From Morella rubra (taxonomy: Eukaryota > Streptophyta > Magnoliopsida > Fagales > Myricaceae), in the NCBI GenBank assembly GCA_003952965.2, contig CM025856.1, positions 16,504,816-16,568,815 of the forward strand: a stretch of 64,000 bases of DNA, in the 5' to 3' direction. The stretch's first letter is position 1. Each line of letters starts with the position of its first letter. Shown piece after piece: positions 35,221-46,868 of the stretch. The position numbers were made by a program, and so were the translations under genes. Below the pieces are notes generated by a model that was given only the letters and a program-made list of their open reading frames with translations, searched no databases and was not told where the DNA came from.

Positions 35221-36831
35221 ACATTAAGTGGAAGCCAGTTATTAAAGTAGTTCTCTTTATTGCACGTCACCTTTATCAAGCTTTAGGTAAGTTCAAAATA
35301 TGTGGTATTTGAGACCACATCAATATTATAAGAACAGGTGCGGCTCCAGCTATATAGGCCACATTGGGGTTGCCTAAGGAGGAAAAAAAAAATAAAGTAG
35401 ACAAAAGATGTGTCAGAGTCATATTTGTCATTTGATAATGCAATCGCAATTCGCAACCATGGGACACGCCTGCCACTTGCACATTTCAGAAGATATCCTA
35501 TAAAAAGAAGACCAGCTTGTTATTCTTATTAAAAGACTTTATTTTCTTAATAATATAAAAAGAACTTGATCTAATTGATGTCTTGTCACGTGATTTTATT
35601 GCATTTCCTTTCGATCCACAAGTGCTCCGTCACTTGGGATAAGTGGAAAATTATTTGAAAAATCTAAATTGCAAGAATCTTTTACACCAAATAGGTGCTA
35701 AAAAATTTCATACAACTGTGATTGAATGGTAATAATTAATACTTGAAGATGGTTTATTTCTATTCTTTATTTTTCTTTGTCCAGTTTTGAAGCGCGCCTA
35801 ACTTTCAAAGCATTTGTCCATGTCCATTTTTCGGTAGTTGGTCATCATTATAAATATTTTGGACAGACTGTACCTTGCTCTTCACTTGCGAGTATCACTC
35901 TCCCTCCCTTTTCTGGTTTCTTTGTCTATGAGCTTTTTATTGTTCCTTCTTCATCTTCCCATTGCGAGCTTCTCTCCCGCAAGCTTGTCAATCTACATGA
36001 TCTAGGTATATCAATATGAAGCACAGTGAAGCAAGGTGAACTTCGTCGCTTCCCTATTCACAGCAAATTCAAACTAGTAATCTTAATAGCCAAAGCTCAC
36101 CGCTTATGTGAGATTTTCTCTTTTGTGTGTTTGAGTTTGGATTTCAGGGGTAAGGATTTATTTTCAAGTGTTGAATATTTTGATGGAGGTTTCTGAGTGC
36201 TGTGATCTGGGTAGAGTCACACTATCTACAAGTTTCGATGAGGATATTTGTTCCGATTAAGTATTAGAGCGAGGTTGAAATCATAAAATACTGCTAGTCA
36301 GTTAGTGAATATATATATCTAAAGTACTCTCATAGCTATTAAGAACAAAAAAAAGTCACATGGAATTTGAGCATGTCAAATAGTTCATTTATATATAAAT
36401 ATTTTGGGTCCTCACAAACTGTCATCAGAATGATCATATGGTACTATTTTAAGTCCTGTTGGAACGTGTGACATATATAAAATCTAGACAAAGAAAACTT
36501 ATATATAGTATTTTCTTTTTCTTTTTTTTTCTTTCTATTTGTGCCATGGGATTGTATTGTGAGATGTTGTAAGGGACATTGAGTTTTTGGGAGCCGGGGT
36601 AATGCCTTAACATATGGGCCATCTCTTAGTTTTTCTCTCCCTTTCTTATTCATTCATTTCTCTCCTATTTTGACTCCTCATTACACTTTTTTCTCCAACG
36701 AATTATCATGTATATGGTATGCTTTGCTTAAATGATAAAATAAAATATGCACATAAGATAAGAGGTTTCTTTGACCTCTCTTTTTAACTAACAGTAGTAA
36801 TCGGCCACAACAATCAAGAACCATAAGTGGC
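35221..36831. other. Intergenic stretch upstream of the second ankyrin-PGG gene
   Basis: At about 35276-35330 a second version of the block CTTTAGGTAAGTTCAAAATA recurs 100 bp after the first (35183), a small direct duplication at the end of copy A. Otherwise AT-rich, with no gene. The part just before 36832 is the promoter region of the ankyrin gene, but no element stands out. Confidence 0.4.
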
Positions 36832-39800
36832 ATGGATCCAGTTTTCTACAAAGCTGCAGCAGATGGCAGAATGGAGGCTTTCGAACATACTGATTATCCT
36901 CTTGATTTTTTTAGAACTGTTGGTAATAATACGATTCTCCATATATACGCCACAAGTCTAATTAAAGAATCAGAATCAACAACGGCCTTTGTTAAAGCAA
37001 TTCTCTGCAAGTGTCGATCACTGCTATGGGAAACCAATAACAAAGGCGAGACTCCACTGTATCTTGCAGCAAGGTACGGGCATGTTAGTATAGTGAACTG
37101 CCTGATTGAGCATGCAAAAATTGATCTGCCTCAAGACCTTGAAAGCGGAATCCAAGCAGCAAGGAAGATGCTTAGGATCACAAATAAAAAGAAGGACACG
37201 GCCTTGCACGAGGCTGTGCGCCAAAATCAGCTTGCGGTGGTGTTACTGCTGCTAAAAGAAGATCCAGATTTTTCATACTCTGCCAATGATGCTGGTGAGA
37301 CTCCACTTTACCTAGCCATCGAGAGAAACTTCGGAGATGTGGCACTCAAAATTCTTGAAAGCTGTGGATCACCATCTTATGGTGGACCCCTTGGCAGAAC
37401 AGCATTGCATGCTGCTGTAATTCGGCATGATAATGGTAATAATGCTTAGCCATTAATAACTCAACATCATTCTAACTTGCAGTTTATTTATCTTCTAAGC
37501 ATCTAGGGTGCATATATGGTCAATTTAGAAAAGAGCTTATGTTTAAAACACTATATTTTGGTTTGTTAAAACTTATATTGGTACTAAGTACTTATATATA
37601 TACTTAAATTTATTTCTCAATACAGCTAACGAATTTAGTTAATGGATGTAAGACTTGAGCATTATTTTTTCCAACGACTGTTGAACAAATCGTGTAGTAC
37701 TATAAATATAACTCTGCAATTAGTTTTCTTTCAATGTATTATACCATAGTCGTATAAAACTTTCTTATTCTAATAGCTATTCACATTTTTCTTTTAGGAA
37801 TGATCGGAGAACTTCTAAAGAGATTTGGAGATCTAAGTAAAAAAGCAGACCAGAATGGTTGGATTCCAATTCACTTTGCTGCATTCTTTGATTCCACAAT
37901 TTCAGCACGCTTGTTGCTAGAAGCTGATAGGCAAGCAGCATATATGAAAGACATAGCGGGAATGACAGCGTTACAAATTGCTGCTCATCGTGGCAATAAC
38001 AGCGTAATGGAAACGATTATATCACGATGTCCGGATTGCTGCGAGTTGGTAGATAATAGAGGCTGGAACGTACTCCATTTTGCCATTGACGGTAGAGGTG
38101 GTAAAGAGACAGTGGGAGTCATCTTGAAATATTCGTCTCTAAGTAATCTTTTGAATGAGGAGGATTTTGATGGTAACACACCTTTTCATCACCAGTCCAA
38201 TTCTAAGGACATAGAGGAGGATCTCATGGATCACCCAAGGGTTGATAAGATGGCCTTCAACAAACTAAATCTCGCTGGTAGGGACATCACCTTATTGGGT
38301 GCAAAATCCCCTGAAAAGAAGGTAAACCGTAATTTCTAATCTTCCACTCAAACAAAAATTATTCACCCTTTTATTCGTCGCTTCTTTATTTTGTTACTTG
38401 ACTCACGAGGTAAGCCATCTAACTTATGTTTCATTCAAAACTCCGGATTGGCTTGGACAGAATAAGAATATTAGTATTTTTTTTTTCAATTGAAAAGTTC
38501 TTTGATCATCAAAGGATTGAATTTCAAAATCGAACAATTCAAAGAAATTAAGGATTACATGATCTACTCCTATTTGTGTTCAGGCTTCAAAAGATGGAGA
38601 CCATATATATTATCTCCTTTTTTTTTTTTTTTTTTTAGATCAGTTAAAATTTATCAGCTAACGCTTCAATTAATGCGTTAAAAGATGATACTTAGGTGAG
38701 TTTAAGTGTTATATTTGCATTGCGTTTGTGTATCAAAATTTTTAAAATTTTATTAAAATTTTACCTTTACAAACATACATCAAAATTTTACTTTTATTTT
38801 TATCTCTCATTCACCAATTTCAATACCACCTCTTTTTTAACACCAACACAAAATTTTATTAAAATTTTACATCCAAACACTATCCAAGATGCACTGCTAA
38901 CATTGACGTTTGTATAGATTAGTCTTTTTCCTGCATTAAATCAATTTAGTAGCTTTTGATTTCTTGAAGATAAATTACCATATGTCCTTTGTCGCAATTA
39001 TTATATGAATTTTAATCCAACATTAAAATTTATAAGTCAAGATAATGGGGCCCTGCATCCGTACATATAAAGGTATAGAGTATATTAATTGGTGCTGCCA
39101 TGCTGGGGGCTGCAACAATTCTGTGGCTGTCCCTCACCCGACGGCAGTCAAATATAGTCTTACATACTATAAATTCTAATTAGTCTCTCTCTTACTTTAA
39201 TAAGTATGAATCTCCATGAGACCCATGACTTTCGTTCTAGAGAGAGAGACTCCTCCCTCTCTCTAGACCCCCCCTCCCCTTGTTTGAAAAAACCCTTCCA
39301 CCCACTCTCTCTGGTCGGGGGAGGAGCCTCCCCACCCTCTTCTTTCCTTTGGCCATGCTTCTGGTGGCCAAAGTCTATCTTTTTAGCGCTTTTTTGGCTT
39401 GGGATTTGGTTTTCGTTTTGGAGGTTAGGTCTCGGCCTCTCTGGTGGTCTTCTGTGTGCATGGCCTCTATGGTGGCTTTCTCTCCTTCTGGCGTCCAGAT
39501 CTAACCATGAGCTGCGGTAACGTGCCAGCACGTGAGCTCTCACACACTCGACTTTTTTTTGCCTCACTTATGGCTGTCTTGAGCGCCTTTCGGAGGATTC
39601 AACCTATCCTACCGTGCTTAGCTCTCCCAGGCAATCTCTTTTGCCTCGGTTCAGCCTATATTTGCAGGTGTGTGTTGGCCATGAACGGCCTCGTGCGCAC
39701 ATGACGCCTATACACGCGGCGTTTTTACTTCTTGCTGCCTCTGGTCGGTCCGTTGGGCCTGTTTCTCGTCTCTACCTCCTCCCCCCGTTTGGTGGATAAA

Positions 39801-40966
39801 TCTTGCCATTTTTCTCTAGTGGCTCTCCTTACCGCCGTTGTTTTGTGCCGCTTGATGCTGTCTGCTCTCCTCCTCCCCCTTGTGCAGTCAGTATTTGCAT
39901 GAAGATTACTTTGAATGAGTCGGATTGCTGTTTTGATCATCCTTATTCTAGCTGAAGCCGCCATCACCTTGAGCGGTGGTTGTGTTGTGTCCCGGTCCTT
40001 GTGGCCGGTTTGTGTTAGTCCTGTGTACTGGCTCTTGTGGCCAGTTTTTGTTTGTATTGTTTGTGAGTCCTTGAGGTTAGTTTGTGGTTCCGACATTGTT
40101 GTCCAGATTGGCTACCAGATCTTTAGACCTGGTTTATTGTAGGGCCTTTAGGTCCATTTAGATTTTTCGCCAACCTTTTTGTTATTTTTATGTACTGTTC
40201 TAACTGTATCTTTCTCGGATTTTAATATACTGTTTCAATTGCTGAGAAAAAAAAAAATAGTATGAATCTCTAGGGCCATTTTTTTCCCTCACTTTCTTTC
40301 TTTAAAATATGTATATAAAAGCTTACAGTTCAGCTCAATAAATGTTTCATAGTTGCACTACATTGAGCATGTAATTGGTGATCTTGGACGAGCACGACGG
40401 GTTGTTAAGGATGAAGATCATGAAATAGAAGAAGCGATGGATGCATTGCATAGAGTGAATGACGGAATGCTAGCGGAGGTAGAGAAGGCAAAGAAGATGA
40501 AGGAGGAGGCGATGGAGAAGGAGAACAAGGATTATACAGAGAAAGCGGCAGGAGCCCATTTGGTAGTCGCTGCACTCATAACAACTGTGACTTTTACAGC
40601 AGGTATTACCATACCTGGGGGTTCCAAAGTGGGGATGACTCACACCCAGGTTCTGCAATCTTGAGGGGGAGTGCAGCTTTCAGAGCATTCGTTGTTTCAA
40701 ATGAATTATCTATGTTGTCGTCCACTTGTGCTGTTTTTATCCACTTATTTGTGCCAGGGCTACGTGAAATTGAACACCGTGAAAACTTTCTATTGGCAGC
40801 CTGGCTAATGATTTTGTTGGCTATGGGAGCAATGGTGCTAGCATTTATCACGGGGTCATATGCTGTGTTAGCACCTTCCTTACCTCTCGCCATTTTCTCT
40901 TGTATAATTGGCTTATTTTTCTTCCCTCTCCTCTTTCTCATATTTCGAAAAGCTTTGAAAGATTAG
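36832..40966 (+). CDS. ACD6-like ankyrin-repeat PGG-domain membrane protein, frameshifted at the PGG motif
   Basis: Three exons join in phase: 36832-37435, 37798-38321 and 40353-40966. Exons 1-2 encode about eight ankyrin repeats, e.g. GETPLYLAARYGHVSIVNCL, KDTALHEAVRQNQLAVVLLL, GETPLYLAIERNFGDVALKI, GRTALHAAVIRHDNG, GWIPIHFAAFFDSTISARLL and GMTALQIAAHRGNNSVMETI. Exon 3 gives a Glu/Lys-rich linker, the PGG domain (AGAHLVVAALITTVTFTAGI, TIPGG) and membrane segments (SSTCAVFIHLFVPGL, WLMILLAMGAMVLAFITG, AIFSCIIGLFFFPLLFLIF). ACD6-like proteins act at membranes in salicylate-linked defence. After PGG the frame shifts by one base: the expected FQSGDDSHPGSAILR is intact in another frame from about 40621, so one T or G is missing in GGGGGTT (40616-40623). 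This is either a true lesion or a homopolymer sequencing error. The 2 kb intron 2 carries a retroposon. Confidence 0.85.
39215..40258 (+). mobile_element. Poly(A) retroposon (1.04 kb) in intron 2, with 12 bp target duplication
   Basis: AGTATGAATCTC occurs at 39203-39214 and again at 40259-40270, directly after a run of A (40247-40257). Target duplication plus poly(A) is the hallmark of LINE-mediated insertion. The inserted DNA is C/T- and G-rich, unlike the AT-rich intron. It starts with a CT-rich GAGAGAGAGACTCCTCC region and ends TTTTAATATACTGTTTCAAT before the A tail. It has no RT motif, so it is a non-autonomous retroposon, a 5'-truncated LINE 3' end or a processed transcript. The open frames inside it show no recognisable protein. 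Confidence 0.85.
40616..40623 (+). other. Single-base deletion (frameshift) at the PGG motif
   Basis: The sequence CCTGGGGGTTCC reads P-G-G-S, while restoring one base gives P-G-G-F-Q-S-G-D-D, the usual continuation in this family. Downstream the frame is open for over 100 codons to 40966. Confidence 0.8.
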
Positions 40967-42852
40967 GTTTTGAATTAATTGATCTATGGGAAAGTTTGCA
41001 CCATTAGGTATGGAAAAGAATAAAGAAAAATTGTACAACAAAGAAAATGAAAAACATTGTTGTACTATTCGCTTTTGCCATAGCATATATGCATTGATCT
41101 TCATTAATTATATACATGTACTGCATAAGCCTCTAGTGAAGTGCATAGACTTTGATTGGAAAAATTTCTATGTTTTTTGTGATTATAAAAAAGTCTTCTT
41201 AAGCTGTTTTTTTTGTTGATAATATGGGCACATTTACTGAGACTTAAAGCATTTTTATAAGGGAGAAATAAAAGGATTCTTTGTCATTGTTGTCCTCCAT
41301 GAATAAAACTACATAGCTTCTATCGTGTAACGCAAGTGTACGACAACTAAAGTGATGATTTTAAGGATTAATTAATCCGTTACTCCACGTGTTTAACTTT
41401 TTTCAATTTACTTACTCAATTTTAATTCTTTTATGAGAGTTCTTGAATTTAACTACTTTTTCTAAGATGGTCTTTTTTTCTAGACACAGACCACAAATTA
41501 GGTTAGTACCGAAGGCAGAATCTACTGGTAATTAGAATTGAATGCCTAAATTGACATCCAGTTTGGCAATTGCTGAAATTCTGGTAATTTTGGAATTAGA
41601 TGCCTGAATTCCGGTCGGAGGAATCCAGGTGGTTTGGGTCAGATTTAGGCTCAAACCGCCTGAATAATTGCCCGTACCGCCAATTTTTGGGCTTTGTAGT
41701 TTGGACGGATTTATTATTTTATTTACTATTTATAATCTGGATGTTAGATCCATTTAAATTTTATTGTGGATGAAATGTTCATGATAAGACTTAAAAAAAC
41801 AGGAGTGACAGATACATAAATCATAAATACATCAATGGAAGAAAAACTATACAAATTTACAATCCAAAATCAAAATAAAAAAACTACAATTGAAGTCACA
41901 ATTACAAAAGTCACAAAGGAAAAAAGAAAAGATTGATTCTTTAATGGAAGAAAATGTTGGCCATATTGGTAAAAACCTCAAAACATCACTGCCATAAATA
42001 CTTGATTATGGTAGTGTTAGCTTTGTATGACCTTTTTATGTATGTCCATAATATTTAATGACCAACTACCAAAGATTGGTCACTAAAACTCTAAAGACTA
42101 AACTAGTTTAACTAAATGCATACCAATACCTAACTTGAACCTAAATGCCTAACACCTAATTTGAACTTAAATGCCAAATTGACTACTTTCCAAAACATCA
42201 CCCTATCAACATTACGGAAATAGAAACAAGAGTATAAAATCGATCAAATAAAACAAAAATCCAAATTGCTAATTACCCTATTTGTTGTCCATCATGAATA
42301 AAGAATTTGGATCCATCTTTCAAATATTGGTTTTCAAGAATCAAAGGAAATAAAAGTTGGCTAACCATTGGCTTTAGATGTGACCATATTAGATTATGAC
42401 CACATCCACAATACATTAGCATAAGCCGGCCTTTTCTTTATATGCGTTGAAGTTTAGGGGGACTAAAACTTTCAATTTGAAAATGAAAACTAAAATAATT
42501 TTTTAAAAAACAAAAAAGAACAAATAAACCAAAGAGTACATAAAGAAAACTTCAAATTCATACGAATCCATGAACCATAAACAGTTTCGCAACACTCCAA
42601 ATCCAAACAATTTCACAACACTTCAAATCCAAACAAATTCAATCTCATCCTCCAATATTATCTCCGATTATCATTAACCTCTCATTCTTGAATCTCCAGT
42701 ACACAACCAATTAACCAAAACATTAAACATATCACAAATATTTATTCAATGCATATAAATACTAAACATATCACAAATTTTAATCCGAATCAATGCAAAT
42801 TTCCAACTCAATCACATAGATTCATGTTCAATTGTTCATAACTTCATATTTC
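40967..42852. other. 3' flank of the ankyrin gene and intergenic stretch
   Basis: The first 200-250 bp are likely 3' UTR. At 41500-41720 there is a less AT-rich patch rich in GAATTCC/CTGGTAATT-type sequence that I cannot assign. No gene is seen. Confidence 0.35.
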
Positions 42853-43300
42853 CACTACAAAAAAAAAATGGTCTTTAGTGGTGGTCGCTAAAACACCGTT
42901 AAAAAAAACTCTATAGCGACATTTGTGTAAAAAAGGCCACTATAGGTTATCTACAGCAGCGCTTTTTGGAAAACGCTGCCAAAAGTTTGACTTCTAATGG
43001 CGAATTTCAAAAAAGGCCAATAGATATAGCATTGTAGCAGTGTTTTGTTAGTTTTTTACAAAACCCTGCCACAAGTTTGATTTTTAGTGGCGTTTTCCAC
43101 AAATGCAACTAGAAGCCGAACTGTTGGCGACATTTTGCCGAAAACGCTGCTACAGGTGTGTGAGTTTTAGCAGCATTTGTTTCTAAAGCGCTGGTAAAAC
43201 TTAACAAAAATGATGCTATAACAGTGTTTTTTACACCAAACGCCGCTGTAGCACTCTCTATAGCAGCGTTTTTCTAAAAAAATGCTGCTATAGACGATTA
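42853..43300. mobile_element. CACTA-like terminus with subterminal repeats
   Basis: CACTACAAAAAAAAAATGG at 42853 is a CACTA-type terminal sequence. It is followed by variants of TTTAGTGG/GCGAC, then GTAGCAG(C/T)GTTTT, AACGCTGC(T/C) and GCTGCTATAG in both orientations up to about 43290, the layout of CACTA subterminal repeats. No transposase frame follows, and a right end (TTTTGTAGTG) is not convincing: only GAAAATTGTAGTTG is present at about 43447. It is thus a non-autonomous or truncated element, of a different family from the one at 47931. Confidence 0.65.
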
Positions 43301-43597
43301 CATAATTATTTATTATTTTTAAGTTATTTAATGTTAATAATTATTTTTATGTTATATAATATATATTATTTTGTATAGTAATGTATTTGAAAAAATTTAT
43401 TCTAGGGGACCCACTTAATAAAATATGATATTCGAGAGAGCGTTATGAAAATTGTAGTTGTTATATGATATAACCTGGTGATTATGTTGTTGTTGTATAA
43501 TGTGTTATATATTATTACATCACCATATATTATGGGATATTTTATAGTATGTATGTATGTCATGCTTAATATTATGTGTATAGTATAGTATTTGTAC
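43301..43597. other. Very AT-rich stretch before duplication copy B
   Basis: Simple TTA/TAT-rich DNA with no gene. It may be the interior or the lost right part of the CACTA-like element. Confidence 0.4.
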
Positions 43598-44571
43598 AAC
43601 CTATGTGCCATTAGCGTGGGACCTGAGATTTTAAAGACATTGGTGTATGCAGGTCTTAGGGTTTGTTGCGATGATGTAGATCATGGGCTTCATTAATGTA
43701 TTCATCAGTTCCAAAACACTTAACCCTGGTGAAAGTGACAACTTCCCTTTGTGGTCCTTTTCAAAAGTAATTCTGACCATTGTAGATTGATTTGAATTTG
43801 CTAGGAAGTTTTGGGACAGTTAGAGTCTAATGAAAAGTCTAACTTAAATATCAGGGAAAAAAAGTACTTCAGAACTAACTTGTGCATTCTAGTAGCAAGG
43901 TAAACAATTTATATGAGGTACATGGACAAGTCTCCTCCCACTAGATTTAGGGTTAAGTTTTACTGGATTCCCGTTATTGTTCTGTGTACACAGTGATCCA
44001 TGTGGCAGGGTACCTTAGTGTACAATCAAGCTCCCTCTATTTATATTCATAGACTTCTAGCGGGGGATTTCTAAAATGAGTCATGGCTATGTTAATGATC
44101 ATTGTAGTGTTCAAGCATGCTGCAATGGTGCACAAGGCAAAATATTTCCAGTCTGGATGGATTTAATTTGTGGAGATAGGAGGTGAGGGCTTTAGTTTGG
44201 CAGTGAAGGAAAGCCAAAAGGCCACTAGTTTTAGTTCTTGAAGATAGTTTTGGCAATATGAACTTCGGAGGGAAAAATATACAGTCAATTATAGGTCACT
44301 TCTACATGTTACAGCATGGGGTTCAGAGTTAGGTATCCAAGCCACAATTTTCATGCATCGTAAAATAACTTTTTATTTTGTTGTAGTGGTTAGAAACATT
44401 GTAAGTAGAACCTGGTAAAATTTTTTGTCTTGATTGTTCAAATAGGATCCATAGTCAAGCTGAACCATTTTAAGCACATACTGTTGTGGTTCTTAACCTT
44501 TTTTTTTTTTTTCAAGTCTCGTCTTCTCGTTTGGTTTTTTGAATCTGGATTAAGGTAATGCCATTTCTCAG

Positions 44572-45229
44572 GCTTCTCAAATATGATATGGAAAGAGAGA
44601 AAGGAAGTGGAGAACAGGAAGGTAGTTGATCTAGGCGGAAAGGTAAGAATCCTTTGCACTTTTCCCTGTTCACTAGTAGCTATATTCAGTTTGCAACCGG
44701 GAAGTACCCAAATGGTGAACACTGGTGAAATATTTTCATTGGCAGTGGCCCTATTATTTATAGTTTAAACTTCCCAAATCTGTGCTTACCCTTGAAACAG
44801 CCTCCCAAGAAGCAGAGACTACCCCTCAGTGTGGCACGACCAATGATAAAGAAACAAAAGGAAAGAGAGCAGAAAATGCTAGAAGAGGTGATTGATTTCT
44901 TCGGTCATCTTTCTTTAATGTTATGGGCATTAAGTATTTATAGTTTTTCTGACTATTGCTACTTTTAGCGTTTGATTCTTGGGAAATTTGGAGGCAAGCA
45001 TGGTGGCAATGCTAAGAGATCAGTGGGGAGACGCAAGCCTGAGGACCGAGTTCTGAAAGCAAGCGAAGGACACTTCAGAAATGGTGTACTTGACGTAAAG
45101 CATCTGTTACGTCCGACTCCATCTACAGTAAATGATTCTGGTAGCCACAGGTTCACCAAAGGGAAAACAAAGGGAGGTGGAAAGAAGAATGGAGGTAAGA
45201 AAATGGGTGGTAGTAGGAAGCGCCACTAA
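44572..45229 (+). pseudogene. 5'-truncated duplicate of the small basic (DUF4602-like) gene
   Basis: Exons 44572-44642, 44801-44887 and 44969-45229 have the same lengths (71, 87 and 261 bp), splice sites and stop as exons 2-4 of the gene at 30404-33922. They show a few amino-acid changes, e.g. SSHMTW to SFSNMIW, PMMKK to PMIKK and HRVTKG to HRFTKG. Exon 1, with the start codon and promoter, is not duplicated, so a normal transcript is unlikely. The remaining frame is entirely open, which suggests that the duplication is fairly recent. A fusion with an upstream exon or use of an internal ATG (44589 region) is possible but unsupported. Confidence 0.85.
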
Positions 45230-45707
45230 ATGCAAGCAAGATTGGGAAATCTTATCGATGGAAACAGATAAAATCAGTTTGTAGTCTAGGCCCTGTTCTC
45301 AGAGAAATGAACTTGAGCCTTGTTCATTATTTTGTGTTTTCTTTTTCTTTTGCTCGGGGCTCTTCATTTTGGTTTAAATTTGAGCATTTTAAGTTTGCAA
45401 ACAAATTCTGTCACATAGCCTTGATGCTGGAAAGTGGAAACCTTCTTTTATATCAGAACATTCTTCGGGCTAGGGGAGGTACGGTCAGCCACACGCTAAT
45501 TCTAGAGAAGCATTATCAATGCTCAATGCTCAATTCTCTAATAATTATATTAATGAGATCTCTGGCCTTCAAATCATATCTAAGCAGGATGAGGAAGGAC
45601 AAGACAATGACACAGCCAGGGCTAATGGATGAACCAACACAATATATTTACCCGTGGGAGGAGTAGGTGGAAGAAGATGGACAACTAGACGACGCTATTG
45701 ATATACC

Positions 45708-46868
45708 TGTTAGGATTCCTAGTCAAGGACTCCAAAACAATCACCAACTCCCCCGCGCGATCCGCTCCAACATCACAATTGATCCTCTTGAACCATTTCA
45801 AGTAACATACGAGCGTGGTAAATAAGATCTAACACACAAGAAATGAAGAATACCTCACTGTTATTACGAAGAACGTGGTCTAAGGATTATTAGTCTTTCG
45901 AACCATAAGAACACAAGAACACTCGTACTAGGGTTATTAGCCCAAGCACGCCCAAACTTAAGAGGTTATTAGCCCCTAAGTCTATTGGCATAAACGTGCC
46001 TATGCCTGGCCAACACTCACAAGCTCTCTAAGCTCACAAACACAACTCTCTGAATGAATGAATACAAATGTTCCTGAGGGGTGCTTATATAGGCATCATC
46101 AAGAGCTTACAAAATCCTACCAACCCAATCAAATCAAATCTAAATCAAATCTTCAAGATTCTAAGGAAACAATTCCTAGAATCAAGGAGATTTGACGATA
46201 TATGCCTAAAATAACTCAACTCAAAAGGAAACTAATCTTCTAGAGTTTAGGAGAAATATCCTAAATCTAGAAAATATGATTTATTCAATCACTCACCACA
46301 AGGAAATCAATCTCTGAAGATACCTCCATAAAGTGCTTGATCTCGCTGTCGTCCGCTGCCTTACACTATGGCGCCGCTGCCATTCTCCTCCATGGGTGGT
46401 GATACTCTTCCGACTCCCCAGGTCATGCTCATCACATCCCGCCCTATCACCGCTAAGGTTGGTGGTGCTCTGCCTGATGGTGGCTGCTGTGGGTAGCCAC
46501 TCTTGATCATCTGCTGCTGGTTAGCTTGGTTGGTGGCTAAGGTTTTACTGTGGCACAATATTAGTGCAAGTCTCGGTGTTAGCCATGAGCTTGCCATGGC
46601 ATGTCTACGGCTGGCTGCTGGCATACATGGGCTTGTGGGCTGTCATGGCTTGTCAGGGGTGCTGGTGTGCCTTGCTTGCGCGCACGCGCTGATGCCATGG
46701 CATGGCTGTGGTGCTTCGGCTGCGCGCGCTATAGGTGTGTCATGTGCTCCTGCCGCGCGCACTGTAGGCATGTCAGGGGCGCCCATGAGTGTCACTAGCG
46801 CCGCATTTTGCAACCTATCCTCCCACTCGTGGCCATGTAGGCCATGGTCTTTACTTGGGATCCTTTCA
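45708..46868. mobile_element. LTR-type insertion (probable solo LTR, 1.16 kb) with 5 bp target duplication
   Basis: The segment starts TGTTAGGATTCCTAGTC, ends GGGATCCTTTCA and is flanked by ATACC on both sides (45703-45707 and 46869-46873). It is absent from duplication copy A, which continues without it. TG...CA ends plus a 5 bp duplication indicate LTR-retrotransposon integration. No gag or pol is visible. The GC-rich, ATGG-rich patch at 46370-46800 gives open frames on both strands without a recognisable product. A solo LTR is preferred; a small non-autonomous LTR element is possible. Confidence 0.8.

Noticed and set aside
39160-40142. Several overlapping frames of 60-135 codons on both strands
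   Set aside because: They lie inside the GC-rich retroposon, overlap each other on opposite strands and show no domain.
40621-40649. A 29 nt GT...AG segment (GTTCCAAAG...CACCCAG) whose removal would restore the frame as PGG-SAILR
   Set aside because: Plant introns are not this short, and the family normally has about ten residues between PGG and the AIL block. Those residues are present in the shifted frame (FQSGDDSHPG), so a one-base deletion is the better explanation.
43440-43465. GAAAATTGTAGTTG as the right end of the CACTA-like element at 42853
   Set aside because: It lacks the required TAGTG terminus, and no repeat motifs precede it.
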